Part shown: piece by piece, positions 8,403-16,976 of the stretch
Layout of the letters: each line of letters begins with the position of its first letter
How positions within the stretch are numbered: position 1 is the first letter of the stretch
Source: Arthrobacter sulfonylureivorans
Lineage (GTDB): Bacteria > Actinomycetota > Actinomycetes > Actinomycetales > Micrococcaceae
Assembly (NCBI GenBank): GCA_004000035.1
Contig: RJAE01000001.1
Span: 207,729-271,728, forward strand
Direction of reading: 5' to 3'
Length of the DNA: 64,000 nt
Notes under the pieces: generated by a model
The model's input: the letters and a program-made list of their open reading frames with translations, nothing else
What the model was told of the DNA's origin: nothing
Databases searched by the model: none
Translations under genes and position numbers: made by a program

Positions 8403-9563
8403 ATGACCGAGCCCATACAGCCGACTGCCCTTCCAACGGCCCTTCCAACGGCCCAACCGGCTGATCAGTCGGCAGCCGTAGCCACGGCTGGGCAGAGCCC
8501 GATGGTGGAGTTCCGGGAAGTCACCAAGACCTATGCCGGACAGCCGGCCGTCCATGACCTGACACTGGACATTGAACGGGGCGCGATCACCGTCTTTGTG
8601 GGTCCGTCGGGCTGCGGCAAAACCACCTCGCTCCGGATGATTAACCGGATGGTAGAGCCGACCGCTGGTTCCGTGCTGGTGGACGGCCAGGATGTCTCCG
8701 CCCAACCCGCCGCGGCCCTGCGCCGTTCCATGGGCTACGTCATGCAGTCGTCCGGACTGCTTCCGCACCGCACCGTGCTGGACAACGTAGCCACCGTGCC
8801 GCGGCTCAACGGAATGCGCCGCATGGCTGCGCGGAAGCGCGCCGAGGAGTTGCTCGCCGTCGTCGGGCTGGCGCAAGAGTTGGGCAACCGCTACCCGGCC
8901 CAACTCTCCGGCGGCCAGCAGCAGCGTGTGGGGGTGGCCCGGGCGCTCGCGGCCGATCCGCCGATCCTGCTGATGGACGAGCCCTTCAGTGCGGTGGATC
9001 CGGTGGTCCGCGCCGAGCTGCAGCAGGAATTGCTGCGGTTGCAACAGCACCTGGCGAAAACCATCGTGTTCGTCACCCACGATATCGACGAGGCGACCAT
9101 CCTCGGCGACAAGCTGGCCGTCTTCGCCACCGGCGGCCGGCTGGCGCAGTTCGGCACGCCGGAGGAAGTCCTGCGGGCACCGGTGGACGAATTTGTCGCC
9201 GGGTTCGTCGGCCGGGACCGCGGCTTCCGCTCGTTGTCGTTCAACAACGCGGCCGGCCTGACCCTGCTGCCAGCCGCCACTGCCACCGCAGACCGTGCTG
9301 CGGAAGCGCCAGCGGAGGGTTGGCTGCTGTTGACCAACGACGGCGGTGGACCGGCGGGGTGGCTGCCTCCGGGTCAGCGGGACCCGGCGAAGGCACTGAT
9401 CGGGGGATCGCTGTTCACGCTCGGCTCCAGCCTCAGGCAGGCGCTGGACGCGGCACTGTCCTCGCCCTCCGGGGCGGGGGTTGCCATCGACGCCGACGGT
9501 CGTGTGGCCGGCCTGATCGAACCTTCCGCAGTGCTGCAGCGGCTCCGGGCGGACGGCAACTGA
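8403..9563 (+). CDS. ABC transporter ATP-binding protein, osmoprotectant (OpuC/ProV) type
   Basis: The protein is 386 residues. Nucleotide-binding domain: Walker A GPSGCGKTT (67-75), signature LSGGQQQR, Walker B ILLMDEP and the switch THD. The C-terminal ~100 residues resemble a degenerate CBS-type regulatory tail as in OpuCA/ProV. The N-terminus carries a short repeated PTALPTALPTA, encoded by a tandem 12-base repeat, so the true start may be the internal ATG at about 8502 (MVEFREV). It energises uptake of glycine betaine, choline or a similar solute. It overlaps the first permease gene by one base (TGATG). Confidence 0.88.
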   Translation: MTEPIQPTALPTALPTAQPADQSAAVATAGQSPMVEFREVTKTYAGQPAVHDLTLDIERGAITVFVGPSGCGKTTSLRMINRMVEPTAGSVLVDGQDVSAQPAAALRRSMGYVMQSSGLLPHRTVLDNVATVPRLNGMRRMAARKRAEELLAVVGLAQELGNRYPAQLSGGQQQRVGVARALAADPPILLMDEPFSAVDPVVRAELQQELLRLQQHLAKTIVFVTHDIDEATILGDKLAVFATGGRLAQFGTPEEVLRAPVDEFVAGFVGRDRGFRSLSFNNAAGLTLLPAATATADRAAEAPAEGWLLLTNDGGGPAGWLPPGQRDPAKALIGGSLFTLGSSLRQALDAALSSPSGAGVAIDADGRVAGLIEPSAVLQRLRADGN

Positions 9564-10333
9564 TGGAGTGGTTCCTGGCGAACCTGCCGTATGTGCTGGA
9601 GCTGACTTGGCTCCACTGGTTCCAGTCCGCGCTTCCGCTGGTGCTCGGGCTGGCGGCGTCGCTGCCGCTGGGCTATTTGGCCTGGCGGATCCACGCCATC
9701 CGCGGCCTCATCCTGTCTCTTTCCTCGGTGCTGTACACCATCCCCTCGCTGGCCCTGTTCGTCATCCTGCCGGTGATCCTGGGCACCGGAATCCTGGAAA
9801 TGTCCAACCTGATCGTTGCGCTGACCGTTTATACAGTTGCGCTGCTGGTCCGTTCGGTGGTTGATGCGCTGGAGTCCGTGGACGACGGGGTCAGGCAAGC
9901 CGCAGCGGCCATGGGCTACCGGCCGGTGCGCCGCTTCTTCCAAGTGGATTTGCCGCTGTGCATTCCGGTGCTGGTGGCTGGCCTGCGGGTGGCGTCGGTG
10001 AGCAACATATCGGTGGCCAGCGTGGGTGCGCTGATTGGCGTCCCGAACCTTGGTTTCCTGTTCACCGACGGATTGCTGCGCAACTTCATGACCGAAATCG
10101 TGGTCGGAATTCTCATGACGCTGGTGTTGGCGGCGCTGATGGATCTGTTGCTGGTGGTGCTGGAACGAGTACTCACGCCGTGGCTGCGCCGGCGCAGAGG
10201 AACGGACGGATCCAATACCCTCGCCCGGGGCGGGCCCGGTACCGAGTGGGAAGCCGGCGGTGGCGCGGCGGTGCAGAATCGCATCGGCCCGGAACAGCGG
10301 CCCGATGCTGCACGGGCGGCGGTGCGCGGATGA
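9563..10333 (+). CDS. Osmoprotectant-type ABC transporter permease 1
   Basis: The protein is 256 residues and starts in a TGATG overlap with the ATPase gene. Five or six hydrophobic helices, and an EAA-like loop around GVRQAAAAMGYRPVRRFFQVDLPL, place it in the OpuCB/ProW permease family. It forms a heterodimeric channel with the second permease. Its extended frame upstream to 9320 runs through the ATPase gene and is not used. The last ~45 residues are a polar tail of low complexity. Confidence 0.88.
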   Translation: MEWFLANLPYVLELTWLHWFQSALPLVLGLAASLPLGYLAWRIHAIRGLILSLSSVLYTIPSLALFVILPVILGTGILEMSNLIVALTVYTVALLVRSVVDALESVDDGVRQAAAAMGYRPVRRFFQVDLPLCIPVLVAGLRVASVSNISVASVGALIGVPNLGFLFTDGLLRNFMTEIVVGILMTLVLAALMDLLLVVLERVLTPWLRRRRGTDGSNTLARGGPGTEWEAGGGAAVQNRIGPEQRPDAARAAVRG

Positions 10334-11049
10334 ATCTCTTCGAGCAGACAGCGGAGTGGTTCCTGGATCCGGCCAACTGGACCGGACCGGCAGGCATTCC
10401 GGCCAGGCTGGCCGAGCACCTGTTCTACAGTGGCCTGACCCTGATGATTGCCGCGGCCATTGCCCTGCCGCTGGGGCTGTTTGTCGGCCACACCGGAAGG
10501 GGGCGCATCGCCATCGTCGGGCTTGCCAGCGGGCTGCGCGCGCTGCCAACGCTGGGCCTGCTGACACTGTTCGTCCTCCTGATGGGCCTGGGTCTCATGC
10601 CTCCGATCTACGCCCTGGTGATCCTGGCCATCCCACCGCTGCTGGCGGGCACCTATTCCGGGATTGCTGCCGTCGACCGGCCGCTGGTGGACGCCGCACG
10701 GGCGATGGGCATGACCGAATGGCAGGTGCTGTTCCGTGCCGAAGTGCCCAACGCGCTGCCGGTGCTGCTGGGCGGGGTGCGTGCCGCCTTCCTGCAGGTC
10801 ATCGCCACGGTCTCCGTGGTCGCCTATATTAATCTCGGCGGCCTCGGCCGGTATCTGATCGACGGGCTCGCCTTACGCGACCCGGTACGGCTGTTTGCCG
10901 GCGCACTGCTGATCGCAGCGCTGGCGCTGGTGACGGACGGCTTGTTGGCTGTGGTGCAGAAAGCCGCAGTATCGCCCGGCGTGCGCGGCGGCGCCTCCGG
11001 GTCAAAAGGCAGGACAAGTAAGGTTGGAGCAGCCAGTGCAGGCATATGA
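10330..11049 (+). CDS. Osmoprotectant-type ABC transporter permease 2
   Basis: The protein is 239 residues and starts in an ATGA overlap with permease 1. It has about five membrane helices and the permease loop DAARAMGMTEWQVLFRAEVP that contacts the ATPase. It is a paralogue of permease 1. Two permease genes in a four-gene set are typical of OpuC/OpuB-type (BusA-unlike) uptake systems with a separate lipoprotein receptor, encoded next. Confidence 0.88.
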   Translation: MNLFEQTAEWFLDPANWTGPAGIPARLAEHLFYSGLTLMIAAAIALPLGLFVGHTGRGRIAIVGLASGLRALPTLGLLTLFVLLMGLGLMPPIYALVILAIPPLLAGTYSGIAAVDRPLVDAARAMGMTEWQVLFRAEVPNALPVLLGGVRAAFLQVIATVSVVAYINLGGLGRYLIDGLALRDPVRLFAGALLIAALALVTDGLLAVVQKAAVSPGVRGGASGSKGRTSKVGAASAGI

Positions 11050-11059
11050 GGAGATGAGC

Positions 11060-12043
11060 ATGAAAAACCACCCCCGGATCAACGCACACAGCCAAGAACG
11101 GACCAGGCGCCCGGCCGCCCGGCGGAGCGTTCTCGCGGCAGGAACGGCGGCCCTGGCACTGGTACTGGCCGCTTGCGGCGGCGGATCCAACCCGCTGCAG
11201 GAAGGGACACCGGCGTCGGAGGGAAGCGCCGGCGGGTCCCTGGTGATCGGTTCCAGCGGCGGCACGGAAAGCCAGATTATTGCGGAACTCTACGCGGGTG
11301 CACTGACCGCGGCCGGCTACGACGTCACCACGAAGCCGGGCATCGGCTCCCGGGAGGTGTACGTGAAGGCCGTCGAGGAAGGCTCCGTAGACGTTATCCC
11401 GGACTACAGCGGGAACCTGCTGCTGTTCCTGGACACCAGTGCGACGGCCGCCTCCGCGAAGGACGTCATGGCGGCACTGCCGGCCGCCATGCCCGAGGGA
11501 CTCGGCGTGCTGGAGCCGGCAGCGGCGGAGAGCAAGGACGCCATGGTGGTGACCAAGGCGACGGCGGAGAAACACAAGCTGACCTCGATCGAGGACATGG
11601 CCCCGGTCTGCGGCGATCTGGTGATCGGAGCCAACCCGGAATTCGCCGAGCGCGAATACGGCCTGCCGGGACTGAAGAAGCACTACAACTGCGTGCCCAA
11701 GTCCTTCGAACCGATCAACGATTACGGTGGGCCGACCACGCTCAATGCCCTGATCACGGACAAAATCCAGGTGGCCGATATCTACACCACCACCCCTTCC
11801 ATCGAGGACAACGACTTGGTGGTGCTTGAAGACCCGAAGAACAACTTCATTGCCCAGCAGGTGCTGCCGCTGGTGCGCACAGAATCCGTGGACGACAAGG
11901 CAACCAAGGTGCTCAACGAGGTCTCGGCGGCATTGACCACCGAGGACCTGATTGACCTCAACCGACAGGTCAGCGGGGACGAAAAGCGCAACCCGGCCGA
12001 CGCGGCCGCCGATTGGCTGGCCAAGAAGGGCTTGGCCGACTAA
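11060..12043 (+). CDS. Substrate-binding lipoprotein of the osmoprotectant ABC transporter
   Basis: The protein is 327 residues from ATG 11060, chosen because GAGGAG (11048-11053) is 6 bases upstream; ATG 11054 abuts that site. It has a basic n-region, a hydrophobic core and a lipobox LAAC with Cys39. The rest is an OpuAC/QAT-type periplasmic binding fold (IIAELYAGALTAAGYDV, PDYSGNLL, NDYGGPTTLNALI). It captures a quaternary ammonium or similar solute outside the membrane and delivers it to the two permeases. It ends the operon and is followed by a strong hairpin. Confidence 0.9.
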   Translation: MKNHPRINAHSQERTRRPAARRSVLAAGTAALALVLAACGGGSNPLQEGTPASEGSAGGSLVIGSSGGTESQIIAELYAGALTAAGYDVTTKPGIGSREVYVKAVEEGSVDVIPDYSGNLLLFLDTSATAASAKDVMAALPAAMPEGLGVLEPAAAESKDAMVVTKATAEKHKLTSIEDMAPVCGDLVIGANPEFAEREYGLPGLKKHYNCVPKSFEPINDYGGPTTLNALITDKIQVADIYTTTPSIEDNDLVVLEDPKNNFIAQQVLPLVRTESVDDKATKVLNEVSAALTTEDLIDLNRQVSGDEKRNPADAAADWLAKKGLAD

Positions 12044-12064
12044 GGCTTTGCCTCAAGTTCAGGT

Positions 12065-12095
12065 ACGCGCCGCTCCGGTCACCGGGGCGGCGCGT
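12065..12095 (+). terminator. Hairpin terminator after the ABC operon
   Basis: A 14-bp stem (12065-12078 with 12082-12095, one G-U pair) with a 3-base loop TCA lies 21 bases after the binding-protein stop. No T-run follows, as is common for actinobacterial hairpin terminators. Confidence 0.65.
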
Positions 12096-12116
12096 GCGGT
12101 GTGCGAAGATTTTTGA

Positions 12117-13331
12117 ATGGCCGAGTTCAAGCAGTCCAATAAGCTCCACAACGTTCTCTACGACATCCGCGGGCCGCTGCTCGAGCACGCGCAGCGGATG
12201 GAGGCCGAGGGCCAGCGCATCCTCAAACTGAACATCGGCAACCCCGCGCCGTTCGGATTCGAGGCGCCGGACGCCATTCTGGTGGACGTGATCCGCAACC
12301 TGCCCACTGCCCAGGGCTACAGCGATTCGCGCGGCATTTTCTCCGCCCGGACCGCCGTGTCGCAGTACTACCAGACACGCGGCATCCAGGAGATCGGCGT
12401 GGACGACGTCTATCTGGGCAACGGCGTCAGCGAGCTGATCACCATGAGCCTGCAGGCGCTGCTGAACAACGGCGACGAGGTGCTTATCCCGGCGCCCGAC
12501 TATCCCCTCTGGACCGCCTCGGTGTCCCTGGCCGGCGGCCATCCCGTGCATTATCTCTGTGTCGAGGAAGAGGGCTGGCTGCCCGATCTGGAAGACATGG
12601 AACGGAAGATCACCCCCAACACCAAGGGAATCGTGATCATCAACCCGAACAACCCCACCGGGGCCGTCTATCCGCAGCACATCCTCGAAGGCATGCTGGA
12701 ACTGGCGCGCAAGCACAACCTGGTGGTGTTCTCGGACGAGATTTACGAGAAGATCCTCTACGAAGACGCCGAACATGTGAATACGGCGCTGCTGGCCGAC
12801 GACGTGTTGGTCCTGACGTTCAGCGGGCTGTCCAAGGCCTACCGGGTCTGCGGTTTCCGCAGCGGCTGGATGGCCATTTCCGGGCCCAAGCATTTGGCCG
12901 GCGACTACATCGAAGGCATCAACCTGCTCACCAACATGCGGCTGTGCGCCAACGTTCCGGCCCAGCATGCAATCCAGACCGCGCTGGGCGGACACCAGAG
13001 CATCAATGACCTGATCCTGCCCGGCGGCAGGCTGCTGGAGCAGCGCAACAAGGCCTATGAGCTGCTGAACGCCATCCCCGGAGTCAGTACCCAGCAGGCC
13101 AAGGGGGCGCTCTACCTGTTCCCGAAGCTGGACCCGGAAATCTATCCGATCAAGGATGACGAGCAGTTCGCGTTGGACCTGCTCAAGCAGCAGAAGATCC
13201 TGATCTCGCACGGCCGGGCGTTTAACTGGACACAGCCCGATCACTTCCGTCTGGTCACGTTGCCGAATGTGGACGTCTTGACCGAAGCCGTCGGGCGGAT
13301 CGAGGAATTCCTGACCGGGTACCGGCAATAA
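12117..13331 (+). CDS. alaA: Alanine-type class I/II aminotransferase
   Basis: The protein is 404 residues of the PLP fold type I aspartate aminotransferase superfamily. It has NPNNPTG (176-182), D207 that pairs with the pyridine nitrogen, Schiff-base lysine K240 in SGLSKAYR and a phosphate/carboxylate arginine in GFRSG. The N-terminal signature LKLNIGNPAPFGF matches the AlaA/AlaT group that makes alanine from pyruvate and glutamate; substrate choice is inferred from that family. GAAGAT at 12105-12110 lies 6 bases before the ATG, suggesting a leaderless transcript. Confidence 0.88.
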   Translation: MAEFKQSNKLHNVLYDIRGPLLEHAQRMEAEGQRILKLNIGNPAPFGFEAPDAILVDVIRNLPTAQGYSDSRGIFSARTAVSQYYQTRGIQEIGVDDVYLGNGVSELITMSLQALLNNGDEVLIPAPDYPLWTASVSLAGGHPVHYLCVEEEGWLPDLEDMERKITPNTKGIVIINPNNPTGAVYPQHILEGMLELARKHNLVVFSDEIYEKILYEDAEHVNTALLADDVLVLTFSGLSKAYRVCGFRSGWMAISGPKHLAGDYIEGINLLTNMRLCANVPAQHAIQTALGGHQSINDLILPGGRLLEQRNKAYELLNAIPGVSTQQAKGALYLFPKLDPEIYPIKDDEQFALDLLKQQKILISHGRAFNWTQPDHFRLVTLPNVDVLTEAVGRIEEFLTGYRQ

Positions 13332-13411
13332 CCGGCGTAGCCGCCGTGCCCGCGCGTGGGTAGGCTTTCCCCACCGCGTGCCACGCGGGCCGTGCCGAAG
13401 GGAGAACCAGG

Positions 13412-14272
13412 GTGGACGAGGCAGATGTGCCGGTGTTTTCGCGGAGTCCGTCGGAGTTGCTGCGGGTCGGACCGGGTTTTGAGCTGGCTGCCGTGGACAC
13501 CGGCAGCACCCCGGGTTTTGCCGGCGGCAAGGCTGAGGGCAAAACCTTGCTCAAAGCATCCGACCAACGCCTCTCCGAACTGCAGGAACGGCTCTTCGCG
13601 CAGAGTCGCGGTGGGGCGCGGGATGCCGTCCTGCTGGTGCTTCAGGGCATGGATACCTCCGGCAAGGGCGGGATCGTGCGGCACGTGGTCGGAGCGGCCG
13701 ACCCGCAGGGCGTGTCCCATCATGCGTTTAAGGCCCCGACGCCGGAAGAACTGGAGCACGATTTTCTCTGGCGGGTGGAGCGGGAGTTGCCTGGGCCTGG
13801 CCTGATCGGCGTCTTCGACCGGTCGCACTATGAAGACGTGCTCATCCACCGAGTGCACGGGCTCTCGTCCCGGGAGGTGGTGGAAGCCCGGTATGGCCAG
13901 ATCATCGACTTCGAGTCATCGGTGGCCGGAAGAGGTATCCGGCTGGTTAAAGTCATGTTGCACCTGGGCAAGGACGAACAAGGCAAACGGTTGTCCGAGC
14001 GGCTGGACCGGGCGGACAAATACTGGAAGTACGATCCGGGCGATGTGGACGAACGCCGTTTCTGGGACGAATACCAACAGGCCTACCAGGTGATGCTGGA
14101 CCGGACCAGCACCGCCGATGCACCGTGGTTCGTGGTGCCGGCGGACAACAAGTGGTACGCCCGGATTGCCGTGCAGGAGCTTCTGCTGCAGGCGTTGGAA
14201 GCCATCGACCCGCAGTGGCCACCGGCCCACTTCGACGTCGCCGCGGAAAAGGCCCGGCTAGCCGACTCGTAG
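13412..14272 (+). CDS. Polyphosphate kinase 2 family (polyphosphate-nucleotide phosphotransferase)
   Basis: The protein is 286 residues. Walker A-like GMDTSGKGG (79-87) and Walker B FDRSHYED (135-142) are the PPK2 hallmarks, and the lid region carries KDEQGKRLSERL. These enzymes move phosphate between polyphosphate and nucleoside mono- or diphosphates; the class (I, II or III) is not certain, though the single short domain fits class I or III. The GTG start at 13412 has AAGGGA 8 bases upstream. It is convergent with xseB. Confidence 0.9.
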   Translation: MDEADVPVFSRSPSELLRVGPGFELAAVDTGSTPGFAGGKAEGKTLLKASDQRLSELQERLFAQSRGGARDAVLLVLQGMDTSGKGGIVRHVVGAADPQGVSHHAFKAPTPEELEHDFLWRVERELPGPGLIGVFDRSHYEDVLIHRVHGLSSREVVEARYGQIIDFESSVAGRGIRLVKVMLHLGKDEQGKRLSERLDRADKYWKYDPGDVDERRFWDEYQQAYQVMLDRTSTADAPWFVVPADNKWYARIAVQELLLQALEAIDPQWPPAHFDVAAEKARLADS

Positions 14273-14350
14273 CTGCGGCCGGAACGGCGGCAAAGAGTCG
14301 AGGCGGGCGTCCGCGCTGTGGCGGACCTTCCGGTGGGGGTGCCGGGCAGG

Positions 14351-14635
14351 CTAGAGCGGGGAAACCGGGGAAATCGGGGAACCCGGAGTGCCGGCACTGA
14401 CCGGCGACTGTCCGGCGTTGGTCGCGCTGCGGGCTGCGTCCAAACGTTGCCGCGCACCTTCCAGCCAAGCCTCGCAGCGGGCGGCCAGCGCTTCGCCGCG
14501 TTCCCACAGCGCGAGGGACTGTTCAAGGCTGGCGCCGCCGGCTTCCAGCTGGCTGACAACGGCCACCAACTCTTCGCGCGCCTGTTCATAGGACAAGGAA
14601 GCGACATCGGCCGGCACTGCTGGCTGCTCTGTCAT
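14351..14635 (-). CDS. xseB: Exodeoxyribonuclease VII small subunit
   Basis: The 94-residue protein has the XseB helical hairpin (SYEQAREELVAVVSQLEAGGASLEQSL, read in two parts, then LWERGEALAARCEAWL). It forms the 4:1 or larger assembly with XseA that degrades single-stranded DNA. I start at ATG 14635 (MTEQP); ATG 14662 would add nine residues. The C-terminal tail is a low-complexity Pro/Ser stretch caused by GGGGAA-type repeats at about 14355-14390. It lies 33-60 bases downstream of xseA, in the same direction. Confidence 0.9.
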   Translation of the reverse strand: MTEQPAVPADVASLSYEQAREELVAVVSQLEAGGASLEQSLALWERGEALAARCEAWLEGARQRLDAARSATNAGQSPVSAGTPGSPISPVSPL

Positions 14636-14695
14636 CGGGTTCTCGCTTTCGGTGCAGGTCATTTTGTTGGAGTCTGTGGGAGTTCGGGAGCGGCG

Positions 14696-15952
14696 TCAGG
14701 GGAGTGTTTCGGCGGCGACCTCGCCTACCGCGAGGCGGAGACGCAGCCGGGTGCCGGCGGGAGCGTCGGCGGCATCGCGCAGCACGTGCCCATCCGGCAG
14801 CTGGGCAACGGCATAGCCGCGGTCCAGCGTGTTCTGAGGCGAGAGCGCACGTACCTGCGCCTTGAGGTGGGCAATCCGGTCCGTATCCCGGTGCACGGCC
14901 GCGGAGACTGCTTGGTGGGCCCGTGAAGTCAGCCGGTGGATGTCGTCTGTCCGGACATCCACCATGCCGGCAGGATTCGCCATCACCGGGCGGCTCCGCA
15001 AGGTGGCCAGCCGGTCGGTTTCGCGGTGGACCAGCTGCTCCACCCGCCGGGCCAGCATGGCGCGGGCCTGGCCGATCCGGTGCAGTTCCTCGCTGACATC
15101 CGGGACAATGCGCTTGGCTGCATCCGTGGGGGTCGAGGCGCGCAGGTCCGCAACGTCGTCCAGCAGCGGGCGGTCTGCTTCGTGTCCGATGGCGCTGACA
15201 ATCGGCGTGGCCGCGGCGGCCACCGCGCGAACCAGGTCTTCGTTGCTGAAGGGCAGCAGATCTTCCAGCGATCCGCCACCGCGGGCGATGACGATGACGT
15301 CCACGTCCTGGCGGGCGTCGAGTTCCGCGAGGGCCCGCATCACCTGGGCCACCGCGTTCACGCCTTGGACGGCCACCTCGCGCACTTCGAATTCGACGGC
15401 CGGCCAGCGCAGCGAGGCATTCCGGATGACGTCCTTCATGGCGTCGGAATCCCGGCCGGTGATGAGGCCGATGCGGTGCGGAAGCAGCGGCAGGCGCTGC
15501 TTGCGTGAGGCGTCGAACAGGCCTTCGGCTGCCAGCGCCCGGCGCAGCCGCTCCAGCCTCACCAGCAAGTCTCCTAGCCCCACCGGCCGGATGTCGCGGG
15601 TCTGCATGGTCAGTCGGCCGGTCTTGATGTAAAGGTCCGGCTTGATCTGCGCCACCACGCGCGAGCCCGGTTCAAGTGGCATCTCCAGGCGTGCCATCAC
15701 GCTGCCCCAGACCACCAGGCTGAAGGATGCCTCGGCATCGGTGTCCCGCAGTGTCAGGTAGGTAGTTGAGTTCCGGCGATTGAGCTCAATGACCTGGCCC
15801 TCAACCCAGGTGGGCGGCACTCGGTCAATGTGCATCTTGAGCTTCTGGGACAGCATCCGCAGCGGCCAGGGGTTCTCCGCCGTGGTTTGGTTGGCAGTCG
15901 GGGGCAGGGTCGACTTCCCGGTGTCCGCGCCTTGGACCCCGCCTGACTCCAT
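14696..15952 (-). CDS. xseA: Exodeoxyribonuclease VII large subunit
   Basis: The 418-residue protein has an N-terminal OB fold (about 30-125: VEGQVIELNRRNSTTYLTLRD read as its core) and the XseA catalytic domain with HRIGLITGRDSDAMKD, IARGGGSLEDL and SAIGHEADRPL. It is the catalytic subunit of the bidirectional single-strand exonuclease. It is the first gene of the xseA-xseB unit, divergent from the membrane-protein gene at 16125, with a palindrome between the two. Confidence 0.94.
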   Translation of the reverse strand: MESGGVQGADTGKSTLPPTANQTTAENPWPLRMLSQKLKMHIDRVPPTWVEGQVIELNRRNSTTYLTLRDTDAEASFSLVVWGSVMARLEMPLEPGSRVVAQIKPDLYIKTGRLTMQTRDIRPVGLGDLLVRLERLRRALAAEGLFDASRKQRLPLLPHRIGLITGRDSDAMKDVIRNASLRWPAVEFEVREVAVQGVNAVAQVMRALAELDARQDVDVIVIARGGGSLEDLLPFSNEDLVRAVAAAATPIVSAIGHEADRPLLDDVADLRASTPTDAAKRIVPDVSEELHRIGQARAMLARRVEQLVHRETDRLATLRSRPVMANPAGMVDVRTDDIHRLTSRAHQAVSAAVHRDTDRIAHLKAQVRALSPQNTLDRGYAVAQLPDGHVLRDAADAPAGTRLRLRLAVGEVAAETLP

Positions 15953-16047
15953 GAATTGCCCCCTCCGGCAGTGTGCTTCCGTGTGCTTCCGGCGGCTGCC
16001 GAAGACTCTACATTCTTACCAGCTATCCCCGTCATTCGGATTCTCTG

Positions 16048-16062
16048 TTGTACTAGGTACAA
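16048..16062. promoter_or_regulatory. Palindrome in the xseA / membrane-protein intergenic region
   Basis: TTGTAC-TAG-GTACAA is a perfect 6+6 inverted repeat with 3-base spacer, 63 bases before GTG 16125. It looks like a repressor site; the regulator is unknown. Confidence 0.35.
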
Positions 16063-16124
16063 ATGGCGCAGGGCTCGCGGGGCACTGCCGAACCAGCCGA
16101 TGGAAGCCAAGGACGGAGGTAGCA

Positions 16125-16967
16125 GTGCGCGCATTGCTGGCCGCGCTGAGCGGGCTTCTGGCGGTGCTCCTCGCCGGCGCCGCACTCTGCGGAGCCTGGG
16201 CAAACCAGCGCGTGTTCGACCGCGACGGGTTCGTGTCGCTGGCTGCACCGCTTGGCAGCGATGCTGAATTCCGTGCCGCGCTTGCCTCCGCAGTAACGGA
16301 AGAAGTCGCCGGAACCGAAGATCTGCCAGCAGGTCTGCGGGAGTTGGTGCGGCCCATCGTCGAGCGGACCGCTGGGGCGGTCACTGAGCTGGACGGTTTT
16401 CCCCACGCGCTGAATGAAACCCTGGCCAACTCGCACACCCTGACCTTTTCCGGCACCACGGGGTCAGAGGCCGGGATCACCTTGGATATTGCTCCCATTG
16501 TGGGCCTGGCGGTTACGCGGGTAGCGGACGCCCTGGGCACCAATCTTCCGGTGCCGGAGCGAGTGCTGGTCCCGCTGGGCTCGGCCCAGACCGCGGGCCA
16601 GCTGACTTTCTGGCAGGACCTGGCCGCACAGTGGTGGGTAGCGGCGCTGGCTGCCGCCGCCGCGCTGGTTCTGATGCTGCTGGCCGCACGCCGCTCCACC
16701 ACGGCACTGGCCTGGGCCGGTATTGGCACGGCACTGCTGGGCGGGATCCTCTGGCTGGCGGCCGTGCAGGTGCCGCCTCTGGCCGAGGGCGCGGCGGGCA
16801 GCAGCGAGCTTGCCGCCACCTTCGTGGGGAGGCTTGCCGGAATGGCCGTGGCTGATTTCCGCTCCTGGGCTATCGTTTTTGCCGGCATCGGACTGGTGGT
16901 TGCCGTGGCCGGTTTCACGCTGCGGGCCCTGCTGGGCGGGGACCGGCGGAAGAAGGCCACGGGCTAG
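16125..16967 (+). CDS. Actinobacterial membrane protein, four predicted helices
   Basis: The protein is 280 residues from GTG 16125 with GGAGG 5 bases upstream. One N-terminal helix (about 3-25) is followed by an extracytoplasmic region of roughly 140 residues with alternating hydrophobic pattern. Three more helices follow near the C-terminus, and a basic end (GGDRRKKATG). It resembles conserved actinobacterial integral membrane proteins of unknown role; I cannot assign a function. The stop is 9 bases before ispH, so the two may be co-transcribed, although ispH has its own -10-like box. Confidence 0.75.
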   Translation: MRALLAALSGLLAVLLAGAALCGAWANQRVFDRDGFVSLAAPLGSDAEFRAALASAVTEEVAGTEDLPAGLRELVRPIVERTAGAVTELDGFPHALNETLANSHTLTFSGTTGSEAGITLDIAPIVGLAVTRVADALGTNLPVPERVLVPLGSAQTAGQLTFWQDLAAQWWVAALAAAAALVLMLLAARRSTTALAWAGIGTALLGGILWLAAVQVPPLAEGAAGSSELAATFVGRLAGMAVADFRSWAIVFAGIGLVVAVAGFTLRALLGGDRRKKATG

Positions 16968-16976
16968 CATAGAGGC

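Noticed and set aside
11970-13328. A 452-codon minus-strand frame over the aminotransferase
   Set aside because: The aminotransferase has complete PLP motifs on the other strand; the reverse frame has none.
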